Shown: piece by piece, positions 25,201 to 37,200 of the stretch
How the letters are laid out: each line of letters opens with the position of its first letter
How positions within the stretch are numbered: position 1 is the stretch's first letter
Source of the DNA: Ischnura elegans
Taxonomy: Eukaryota; Arthropoda; Insecta; Odonata; Coenagrionidae
Direction of reading: 5' to 3'
Assembly (NCBI RefSeq): GCF_921293095.1
Contig: NC_060254.1
Location: forward strand, 54,668,069-54,732,068
Length of the DNA: 64,000 nucleotides
Made by a program: the position numbers and the translations under genes
Notes under the pieces: model-generated
Seen by the model: the letters and a program-made list of their open reading frames with translations, nothing else
Database searches by the model: none
What the model was told of the DNA's origin: nothing

Positions 25201-28200
25201 ATTTAGCGTTTATTTTTTTGGGTCCCGATTCATTCCCTATTAGGACAATGTAAAAATTATCCGTATTTAGTGTTTCCGCATTTTGCGTTTTTCCGCATTT
25301 ATGGTCGTAAAAATTTGTCCCGCTCAAGATTTTTTTGCCCGATTTAACGTTTTTTCATGACGGTTCATCCAAATCTTCGAATTTATGCTCATCAACAAGA
25401 AAAGTCTCATGAAAGTTAACCAAGAGTCGATAGAATCTACCGGGGAACGTTTCTTCAACTGCTTTCTTCCGCGAGCGCAGCGCTGCGACCTTCAACTCGC
25501 AAGTTGGGTGATTTGTCTTCTCGTAACGTTTCGTTCCCCTTCTGATCCAAACACCAGGCACTTTTTGTATCAGATCCGATCTAATGGAGCAAAGTCATCC
25601 CTTAATATCCTCGAACTACCTTATCCTTCACTTCTTGAACTTGACTTCGATGATACGTGACGACTGATGACACGAGTTATCCTCAGAGGGCCGCTACAAT
25701 AATGGTTTTCTCGTTGTTTTCAATTGATGGCTTATGCCCCTTTCAACTCTACTCCCTACGGGTAGTCGATTATTAGCCCAATATTTTTTCAGTCGGCTAC
25801 TTTCTCTTTTCAAAAGAGGAGGCCCAATATCAATTGCGCAGTTCACTAGAAGATTCTTTCTATAATCCATTCCAAGGTCAGTTTCCACGGAGGAACAGCG
25901 AAAGAACAGAGGAAGTGTTTCCCCTATCATGACCATGACTGAGAGCATTCTTTCCTTACGGAACAACATTATTTTACATCGTAATTTAGATATCCCGGAG
26001 CCAATTTAACGACATGCGGCTGGTTGATATCGCTCTCGATTCAAAAATATTTATCTGGTGCTAATTAATGTCAAAAGAGAATGACAATCGGAGTTTTGAC
26101 GAACTATCACGGTCCATGACTCGCTCATACTGGAAAAAAAACACCGCATACTCACGGTAAAATAGATGGGCGCGGAAAAATACGAGAATCCGGCAGGTAT
26201 CCCTTGGTGGTTGACTTCGACATCATAACCCTGACGAAATTGCCAAACTCCAGAGGCACTGACAACTTTTCGGATGAAATCCAGTTTTGTTGAAGATTAA
26301 ACCTTTTCACTTAACAGAGTTTAGCTAATCGTTATTCAAGGTCCAACCAAATTTTATTAAAAGCTGCTGAGAAACAAGGCGAGTCGGAGTCAAGGTGATC
26401 AGCGCACCGCGTAAGCAACTTCTCCCGGCTCCATTCGACCTGCATAAGGCCGCGGATATATGACAACGAATCTGGTGTTATCATCGAGTTGAATCACCAT
26501 CGGCTTGTACGCATACCAAAATAAGATTCTACTTTTTTGGATGACCTCGAAATCCAAGATGTGCGCATAGGAGGCTTTTTAAAGGCTCATAAATCCCTTG
26601 TTTCGCCGAGGCAACAGAAAACGTTAAGTTGGCAAAATTCCAGAAAACCTCCCTACTAGATATTCGGTAGTTGAGAATTCGGGATTAGCGATCTTCTGCT
26701 GTCCCTTTATTTCACTCATTCCTCATGATTTTTCGAGTACTTACCTACTTACACCTTTTCTTATTATATTAGAAATGCTATAGTCACCTACATGTCACTT
26801 TTACAGAAAAAATTCTAAATTTCATCGAGACCACTGAAATATGCTTAAAAATGGAATCACTAATGTCCATAATAATAATCTGTGTGGGAATGCTTTTAAG
26901 TTGATGTTTTTTAGAAATTTCTTAAAATATTTCATTAAAACAATTGTCATCCTCTCATCACTTATTTTTACTACCCATTTTTTTAGCTGATTCCTGAAAA
27001 GTATTATCCAACCTTCATAGGGCAGAGAACATTTCATTAAAGAATTTTTTGCTGCATTCAGCACCTTTTAGTTACTTATAATAATATTTTTCATTCATAA
27101 AAAGCCATTCCAATCATTACAGACCCTAAAACCTGAAAAAAATGGCAGGTCCTCATTTAGTGTTTTTCCGCATTTAGTGTTTTAAATTTTGTCCCCCCTG
27201 AAAAACCTTAAATCAGGATTCTACTGTATACGTGTGAGATTTGCCAGGCGATCGAAAGCCGTATGTATACGTTTTCTAGCTCCCCCCCTTTTAGGATGGT
27301 CGTGGGTTTACGACGTCTTTGTTTTGGGACCCAACGCTTCGGGGTTTAGGATTAACCCTCAGGATCTGGGAGCAGGTACCCGGACCCTGATACATATAAG
27401 CAATACATAAGTTGACCGCGAACCAATGCCGCAGGTATGGTCGTAAACCCGGAAAGGAGGGAGCACAACTACTCTCGGAGTCTGAGATAATGCGAAGTCC
27501 CTGCGTGGAGGGGTCGAAAAAGGTTCAGCGAGACCCTTCTTAACGAATGCCCTCCAAAAATGCTCCGTACCACGAGAAAGAAGAGTCTCTTGGGGCTCAG
27601 TACAGCAGTCATGCTAAGACGAAAACTCCGCCATCTCGAAAGGGTTAAAAATGACAGTTTCAGCATATTTCCTTGAGAAGTGTTTTTATAGTGTAAAAGA
27701 GTATGTATCTATACAGTGTAACATTTCTTTTATGAATATGTTCATAGGGGAAATAAATGTTCTTTCTTCTTTTGACTTGCCCTATACACTTATGCTTATA
27801 TCAAGATGTGTTGTGTCCTCTGGGCAAACAAATATTATTTTTATTATTATTATCGCTTGTCATTTGGCTACTTTTTTGCCCATCTTCAAGTGTATGGTTT
27901 CCTAGTTTAAGGTTGATCTTAGCCTCTTCTCATGCACGGGAAACCAATATCTTGGTTTTTTTCATATGCAATACATACATATTAACTCAAAGTACAGGTT
28001 TAAGTGTACGTATATTCTAACATTTTCGATTGATTGAAGAAATTTTGAAGAAATTGGACGGACTAAATTGGATAGAGTTAAATGAAGCAAATGGCTGAAA
28101 AACTAGATATTTGGAGCTAGTGTTTGCGATTAAAATGTTTGGCATAGTAAAAGCTTAAAAATTATCTTCATCCTAAATACAGTAAACTACTATTGCTATA

Positions 28201-31200
28201 GTCACAAAAACAATGATATATGTAACTATCAATTGTTGAGACGAAGGTAACAAGTTGTCAAGCAAATTTCTCCAACTTTTCATTCTCGAGAAAAAGTTAC
28301 CTAACTAAGTTTAAAGTAACTCTTGTGTAATTATTAGCTTTATATTGAAATTTTGGAATTGCATTCATATATGTACGATCTACCATGTGTACCAATTTCA
28401 AGTTGATGTGTTTGTTGTGGTTTTTGGAAGGGTATGCTATGATTGCCCAGAAAAAAGTGGAAAAATAGGAATTTTTCTATCTGCCATTGATAAACATGCC
28501 TCTACAAAACCAAGACTGCATTTCCATTGTCAAAATTTAGTGCAAAATTAAACAAGCTTCCTTCAACATCATTTTTACTTGAATCTGATATCATTCCTGA
28601 TTCATTTGTCAGGTGATAATTGTCGTCGGCTCCACAATTCTAATCCTCAGCACATATGCCAACCTACATGCTGTTGACCAAGCTCGCGCTGAAGAGCCAA
28701 TCACGCCACATCCATTGCATGAGGGAGTTGTTGGTCTCCCCAAGCTCCCAGCCATGGAGAGTAATATCATCATTCCTGAGGCTCTTCCCAAAATTGTTCT
28801 GGGAGTTGAGAGTGTGAAGAAAGGTTAGTCATTTAAATATCTCTGGTGAATGTTTAATCATTATGAAGGACCTTCTTGGGGAAGAGGGTTAACAATTTTT
28901 TCTAACTTTTGCCAGCAAGTAGAAGGGAAAGGTATTTGAATTATTTCTTTTACCTGGCCCAGATGAGGCCACAATCCAGCCCCCTCTTCCTCTGGGCCTG
29001 GTGTTGCTTACGTAAAACAGGGAGGTCTTGCTCTATAGCAAAGAAAAGAGTAGTGTTATCTTAGAATATCCAGTTAGTTTTAAGCCCAAAGTAAATTTTT
29101 TAGACACCATACAGAATTCCCAGGTTGTATATTTATAGTGTTACATACACTAATAATAATTGGTTCATAAACACTTTGATAAATTTAATTTTGGAATAAA
29201 TACTAAACAAGTGCTTTTATAGTTCACATTTTTATTTAAGTCGTGTGTATTGGTGGAGAAACACTTTTAAAGTACAGTACACTCCTGATTATCCGGGCTA
29301 GTGATGGGGAGAGACGGCACGAATAAGTGGAAAAAACGGATAACCCAAACTTTCACTTAAATGTCTTGCAATGTTCATAATGTACCTATAACAAACAATA
29401 TATTATTATTTATGCAGGTATTCTGTTATTTTAGAGTGCTTCCCGGACTCAGTGAGAGCTTTCATTGCCAGTTCGTGATCTTTTTAACAGCGATAACATG
29501 GTTGTACTCGTATTATCAATTCGCCGTGTAAGGCCTGGTTTCGAAAACCACACATCCGTGGCTATGTGATCACAGATACAGAAAAGTGGTAAAGAACAGA
29601 ATGCTTCAAAACCACTGCTCAACGTCGGAAACTACACTGTCAGGCACCATGCCACAAGTTATCCGGGTTGGAACTGCTGCGGGACGTGTATACGTGATCA
29701 CGGAGCGCGGTCGCACGCTGCAGGGCTTGGAAAAACAGGAACACGGTGCTCCTGTGAATGCAGCTAGCTGGCGATCGCTTCTGCTTTACGAAGCGGATTC
29801 TAACGGAAATAATAAGCCCGGTGACCCTAGCATTAATGCCGTAATCCCGATGATTTTGTGACCGATTTTATTTTTTTATAAAGATCTCAAGACTAACATT
29901 ATAATAGGGAAGCAAAAACTGATAGAGGTGGATGAATTCAGTTATTTGGGAAGCAAGATAACTAGTGACGGGAGAAGCAAGAAAGAAATCATCAGCAGAA
30001 AAGCCCAGGCGAAGAGAGGAATGCATCAAAAGAAAGACCTGCTTACAGCGCGAAACTTTAATATGGAAGTAAAGAAACAATTTATAAGAACCTACATTTG
30101 GAGTATGCTCCCATATGGAAGTGAGGCATGGACAATGACCGAAGCAGAGAAAGCAAGGAGAAGATAGATAGAGGCCTTCGAAATGTGGTGCTACAGAATA
30201 ATGATGAAGATCAAATGGATCGACCGAATTAGTAACGAAGAAGTCCTATGAAGAGTAGGAGAGAGAGGAGAAGCCTCATGAAAACCTTAACAAGAAGACG
30301 GAACAACCTTATAGGCCACATCTTGAGACATAATGGCCTGATGAAGGCAATCGTCGAGGGACAAGTGGAAGGCAAGAACGGAAAAGGAAGAACTCGAACA
30401 AAATATATAGAACAAGTAAAGAAGGATGTGAAAGAGAAGAAATATGAAGTAGGTGTGAAAATATTAGCTGACGGGAGAACTGAGTGAAGAGCTGCGTCAA
30501 ACCAATCCTAGGATTGTTGACCAGTGATGATGATGAAAATGATAAAGATCTCAGAAAAAATTGGGCGAGAGTGAAAATCATGCACGGATAAACCGTAACC
30601 CAGGTAAACTGCAGCCAGATAATCGGGAGTCTGCTGTACATAGCATAAAATGTTGGTTTTCTTAGTATCTAGCAAATGTAAGAAACAATCAAAATCTTAT
30701 GTGAGCAAGTAGGGGGAGGAGTTTGGCAAATGATTATTTTTGCTGGCCATGGGATTGGAGGAGTCAAAAATGTGCTAATGTAGTACTTGAATATGCTAAT
30801 GTAGTACAGGCATCCCCCGAGTTACGTATGCCTCGACTTACGTAAATCCGTACTTACGTAAGTGATAACCGAACTTCAAGTGATTACGTTGATTTTCGTA
30901 TGCGAGCACGTTGAAGTAGATATTCGCTCGTATACCCAATGGCAGAAAAAATTTCGAATAGTTATCGAGTTTTTTACGTGCTAAACAAAACAAAGTGACC
31001 CATTTTTATCATTCCTCGAAGGAATTTTCATTAATTTCTGTAGAAAATCGCTTATAAACCCCAAGTCAATAAACAATGTGAAAATTTGCAGTTATAGCGA
31101 TGGAAGTGGTTGCGCTCACTACTGTACGATACAGCTTGTTACACAGCATACACACCCGAACAATGACTTTCAAATATTTAAAAATTGTATCCTTAAGTTT

Positions 31201-34200
31201 GGACATTTCCATCTGTGGAATTAAAAGAAAATAAAGTTCGAGGAGAAATCTTTATTGCGGAAAGGAATTGGTAAGTACCCACGTAAAGGAATTGAAATTC
31301 TGAGCGTTGGCAAAGAACGCTGCGAAAAAGTGAAGAAAAAGTTGACACACGACATTTATTGCGTTGTTATTTACATGTTTCTGGTGACTGGTGCCCCGTT
31401 TACACTACGAACGTACCGACGTTGATCGCGACTACTGCACGTTTACACGTCTAAAAGTTACCATCGTAACTCAGTGCTGCCCTCGTTGTGGAATTGTGTC
31501 ATTTAACAACTGACGACGATACTGCGTGAGGACATTGAAATCTTTGAAATTAAGAAGCAAAATAATATTAATGTTTTCATGTGCTAAAACTAAAGCTAGA
31601 CCAAACTTCCGGTAAAACTTTAAAGAATGTAGGATTCATTATGGGAATCTGTCCAAAGTTTATTAATACTCATGCGGTAAAGACAGTAGGTATGTTGCTT
31701 TGCAACGTTCCAAATTGGAATATAATGTCAACTGGTCATCTTATTACAATATCGACTCAATCCGGCTTAAACGTGTCCAAAATAAATTTCTCAAGTTAAA
31801 TAATTACGATATAGGGATCTCACTGTCTGATTACAACACTTCATATCTTCAATCCCTTGTTAATGTGAAAACTCTTGCACGACATAAGATCATTCAACGC
31901 CTTATTCCTCTATAAAATTATCAATTCCCATTTAGATTGTTCCTATCTCCTTTATTAGAAATTTTTAATGGATCCTGTCATAACTACACATCCTCACCTG
32001 CTCGTTTTTAATTACCATGGAGCAAATTATGTCTTTAACTCCCAGCTATCCAGAATGATGAGGTATAACTATGTAGCCGAAAAAGGCTAACTGTTGCTGT
32101 TTTACACATTGTCACCGCAGAAAATTCCAGCATCGACTACATAAATCCTGTGATAATGAATATGTACACCTGACCGGATGATGTTGCACCACGATGAAAC
32201 TGTTTGTCCAAAATTATGTGAAATTTATAGTTTTTTTTATTTTAAATGAAGCAATTTTACCGAGTGAATCTTCAAAACTATCGACCGTATGAAATATTTT
32301 TTTCCTGAACATGAAGAAGTTGGAAAAAATAATACTTATGTGACAATGCTTATGTCTTTTGATTTTTACATTTAGTCATTTAATATACATAATAAAAAAT
32401 AACATTGTAAACCCTTTGCAGTTAGATAGTAAGATAGTAAAATATCAAAAGGGGGCAAGTGTTGCTTCACTCTACAAAGTACACTTGATGCATAGAGTTG
32501 AGACTCTCCAAACTATAGTGTGGCTCACCTTTGTACCAGTGGCATATATAGGAATTTCGTCCGGGGGGGGGGTGTGGGGGGGGGGGTTCCAAAACCAAGG
32601 GGGAGAAATTTTTTAGAAACAGGATACTAAGCAATGGGTTTTGAAATGATTTTAACACTTTTCATCATCGAAAAAACGTCATTTGTTAAAAAAAAAATTG
32701 TAAATTCATGATTTTTCAATATTTTGTTTTCTATTATCAAGGAAAATAGTTGTTTTTATATTTTGGGGGGTCCAGACCCCCTCCTTGGCTATGCCTCCCA
32801 AGCTCGCTACGCTGGGTGCTTTGCATGCACCCAGCATGGTACATGACTGCTTTCTTTTGAGATTTTGAGCTCTTCGTTAGTGCCTTCGTAGCATTTTTGT
32901 AGCTCTGGCAGCAGTATTTTCCAATTGAAGGAACCTCTCCGAACTTGAATGTGTGCTGCCTTTTTTGTACAATTTTTAGTCCACTCAGAGCATTATTGTA
33001 ATGACTGAATACAAGGATTAGAGCTCTATGGCCTTGAATTGGAATTGAAAGATTTAGTGCTCGAACAGCCTAAACATTCTTCTTGTCCATTTTACACCGA
33101 TGAGTGAGTGATTGTCAATGCTTGCCGGTTGGGAGGCTGTGTTTGGTCCCCTGTGGTCTTAAGTCCATCCCCGCAAATCAATACTGTAATACCCGGGGCG
33201 GTGTAAAACAGACAAGTAGAATACTGTGGATTATCAAGAGTTTATGTACTGTACTCTCCTCTTTGCAGTTGAGTTTGAGACCAAAGACATACATAGTTTT
33301 CATTGGGAAGGTTAAGGGATTAGCTTTAAGGGAGGTCAAAATGTTAGTTAGAGGACAAAATGCAGCAAGAGTACACTTGGAAATAAAATATTGTACTCTC
33401 GCGTACCAGCTTACCTGGTAGATTTGCCAAAGGAACAAATTTCCACTTAGGCCTGAAAGGCTCACACACTCAGGTTTGCAGTTTTCACTGATACTGGTGA
33501 CCTATCCAACAATTTGATCGATGGGTTTTTCTTTTTAATAGTAAAATCCTCCAAAATCGTTGGCACATTAATGGCTGATGCCAGGTTTCGCTAGTAGTGG
33601 GCCCTGGTCGCCTCTATAGCGGCGAGGGTATTCCCCGTCCCTCCCTTCCTTCCCTGTCCCTATCAAGAGGCATTGTTGGGCTCCTACTGCGGCAGCGCCT
33701 CTTTCCTTTCCTTTTTCCTACATTTCAAAACCCCTCCCCGGGAGCGCGGGCATATTAGTTAAGTTACTGGGTCCCGGTCCCAGTGTGTTGTAACCCTCAG
33801 AGGATCCCCTTGGATCCTGATCTCTGATACTGGTGGCCTCACTCTTACCAATAAAAATGCTGAAAATAAGAGAGGAAAACTGTGGTGTATCGGGCTCAAT
33901 GACTTAAGACAACGTGGTTAACAGTTCAGCGAGCCGACTGGCTCGGCGGCAGGTAAGGTGGCAACTCCTGGCCTCGAGCTCGCAACTGCAGCTTGAGAAG
34001 CCGGGGTAGGCAGCGTGCCGGTCGAGCCAATCGAGTCTCATTTATTTTCAAGCACCAATTTCAAATACAACAAAAACCATTCACATTCCTCTCAGATTTA
34101 CTCTGAGGAATAAATTACTCGTCGCCCTCTGTTCCAGCCAGTCACTTAACACGTTGACCGCCATGATGTTTTTGGTAGATATGTCCTCTGATGCCATCAG

Positions 34201-37200
34201 TGTTTTTCATTCCGTTAACTATTCACGGATCATAAAACATTAAATGTGTTTTTGTACTTCACTTTAAAATAAATATTTATATTCTGACGCCACAACGGTC
34301 ATGGCCCATACATTAGTAAGAGATTACGGTCACTCCGGCATCAGAAATCCACTTTGAAACAGTCGCTCGGAGGCCGGTCAGTGTGACGGGCGTGGCGTGA
34401 TGGGAGCCACTCGACTCCGGTCATTATGACCGGCATGGTGGTCAACGTGTTAATTTGGCTCGTTTAGAGCACAGCCCTAGAGAATTCATTTCCTTCAGTC
34501 ATCCTGAGGGGTTGATGGTAAATCTATGCAAGGGAAGTATTTCAAAATGCTGTTGTTACTGCTGTTAATGTATGCGATTAGGGGATCGCAGTGTTTAAAA
34601 GTCAGTGGAAAAAATATTTTCCATATGTGTACATGTAACTAGAGGTTCGTGAAAGTGGTTTCATTTTTTGATAAAATGCGTTTTAAAACTATGTGATTTC
34701 GGTGTTATAGAAAATCATGGCAGCGTTATTATAATATTACAGTTGTTGCACATTTCTAGGCGTTTTACAATTTTTTGGTAGGTACACATTTTGTGAGTGC
34801 TAATGCCTTTATTTAGCATTTTACATAACATTCAATGCAATTTTGATTGTAAAAAATTTCTGACAAAACCAAATGAAGGATATGGTTCAAGTTGTGTTAA
34901 TATTATAGCAGTGACGTAACCATGGGGGGGGGGGGGGGATCGGGGGATAGATCCCCTCCAAATTCTCAGAGAAATAAAAACATTTAAAACAATTGTCTAG
35001 TTTTGACATTTTGAAACTGCATCTTGAAGTTAATTTTTTTGTGCCAAAATATTGTAAAATGTATTTTTAGGCAAGTCATTTTTCAAAAATTTTCCCGAAC
35101 CCCATGTTGATATGGAGGGGGGTGGTCACCCCAGGCCATCCCATCTCCCCCCACCCTCAAAGCATATTCCTAGTTACGCCACTGTATCATAGAGTGAGCA
35201 AGGGTTGTCTCATTTGAAAGCAGCCTGAATTTCATGGCGCCGTGCCGTGAATGGCAGCCGGCAAAAAGTCGTTTCATCTGAATGCGGCTTCAATCTAGCA
35301 CTGTGTGTATTTCACGCTAAAGATGAAGGTCAGATACAAATGGGGGCACAACGGTGGCTGTCGAGGGTGCTGAGCCGTCGCAAATTGCGCCAGCACATTA
35401 TTGATTCAGAATATCTAATTCTTCATGAGAGAAAGCGTGTCATTCTAGATATTTCCGAAAATTTTAGGATTGATAAATGTAAATCAAGAAGAGAGACTGA
35501 TTAATTTAACGGCAAATTCCAGCGGAGACATCAAAACAGTTTGCGATGTTACGCTAATGTGCTATGCACGAGACAAAACAAGGCAATTGGCCTTTGAATC
35601 GTAATGAGATAGAGGGAATGAACGTCAGCAGCATTATACAATGAAGGTTTAGGCTTTAATCGATTATGACTCATTACAAGTGATTCTTTTGCAGATTCAC
35701 TTAAGATTTGTGGAAAAGGCGAAATTTCGTTTTATTTATCGATTTTGTGTTATTTCATTTTGTTTCGCAATATCGTGTCTCGCGAATTTCACGGCGCTCA
35801 GTATATAACTTATGCCTCTATTTTGTGTGTGAATTGAACCCATACCCTTTTTACTTTTCTGCCATGATTCTTCCTGGGATTCTTCTCCTAAAATGCAATA
35901 TTTCTCATTTGTTGAGAAAAGCATAACTAAGAAATTTAGAATCACTCATGAGGGAAATAAAGCCATGACTTTATTATGCATTGTCTCTTCAATTTTATTA
36001 CATTAATGCCTCATTAAAATCTTTGATATCAATCTCATGATGCCTCTTTGTTGGAAAATAAATAACTGCATACATATTAAAATGATATTTTCCATAAATG
36101 ATCCATTCAGCCTTTATTTGTTCCTCTAACGGCTCTATGCTTCACATTCTTTCAATTCGAGGCACAAATTGGAATAAAACAGCAACTTTAGTTTTTCTTA
36201 TGCAAGGAACTCGAAAACTAACCCCAAAAAAAAACCCTGGCAACTTGCATGAGTAAATTGTCTTTATTGTTATTATATAAATACGTAAATGTAAATAAAA
36301 AATTTCTTTAAGTGATTAAATTTTGGATTCATTTATTTAGAAAAGCCAGTTGAACCAGTGAAGCTCATACCTGGCAGCTTGAAGAAGGATGTAGAAGTGG
36401 TAAAAGCAGTTCTGACGGATAGCCATGCAGCCAAGGAGGTGAAACCAGAGAAGCGCCAGGAGCCACCGATCCCAGTGGCCCCTGACCATGGTGTGAAGAA
36501 GAAACCGTTGACCCTCAGCGAGGAGAAGCCGAAGAAGAAAGCAGCGGAGAAGAAAGAGGATGTGTCTATTGTGGAGAATAAAAAGCCAGCACCGCCAGTG
36601 GGAATGGGAAGCGAGGGGAAAGAGGGTGCAGGGGGTAGTGTGGATGCAGTGGTGGGAAGAGGGGGTGGTGAGGGAAGCATCAATGAGCAGGCCGTCAAGG
36701 AGGCCGATTCGGTGCACGGGGACGCCATCAAGAAGGAGGAGGAAGAGGGCGTGATGGAGGGGGTGGTGGCCGCGGACCGGGAGGAGGAGCGCAGGAAGCG
36801 GTTGCGGGAGGAGGAGGAGGCAGAGGAGCGCAGGAAGCGTGCGGAGAAAGAGAAGGAGCTGCTTCAGAAACTGGCAGATGACCGCAAGAAGCAGCAGGAG
36901 CAGATCAATATGCAGATGGAGATCCTGAAGAAACTGCAAGCACTGGAGGACAAGAAGTTGGAGCCAGGGAAGAGTGATGCAGGAGAAAAGGGGGATGCCG
37001 GCAATGTTGTGAGTGGTAAAAAGTCGGAGAAGATGATTGGAGAGATTCAACCTGCTTCTGTCCTGGAGGAAAAATCGGTCCAGTTGGAGCTAAGCAGAGG
37101 ACAAGATAAACCAGCTGACGGAGTAAGTGGAATTGAAACTGTGAAACAGGTGAGAAATCTCAGCCCAGAATCACCACTCATGCCTTCAGCCAACAAGAAG

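Noticed and set aside
35247-35504. 85-aa plus-strand frame with RRKLRQHII
   Set aside because: Weakly like Harbinger-type transposase starts, but no further support, partner frame or element ends were found.
36337-37050. Long minus-strand open frame (237 aa) opposite SLC38A10 exon 9
   Set aside because: Leu/Pro/His-rich antisense shadow of a GC-rich coding exon, with no recognisable domain.
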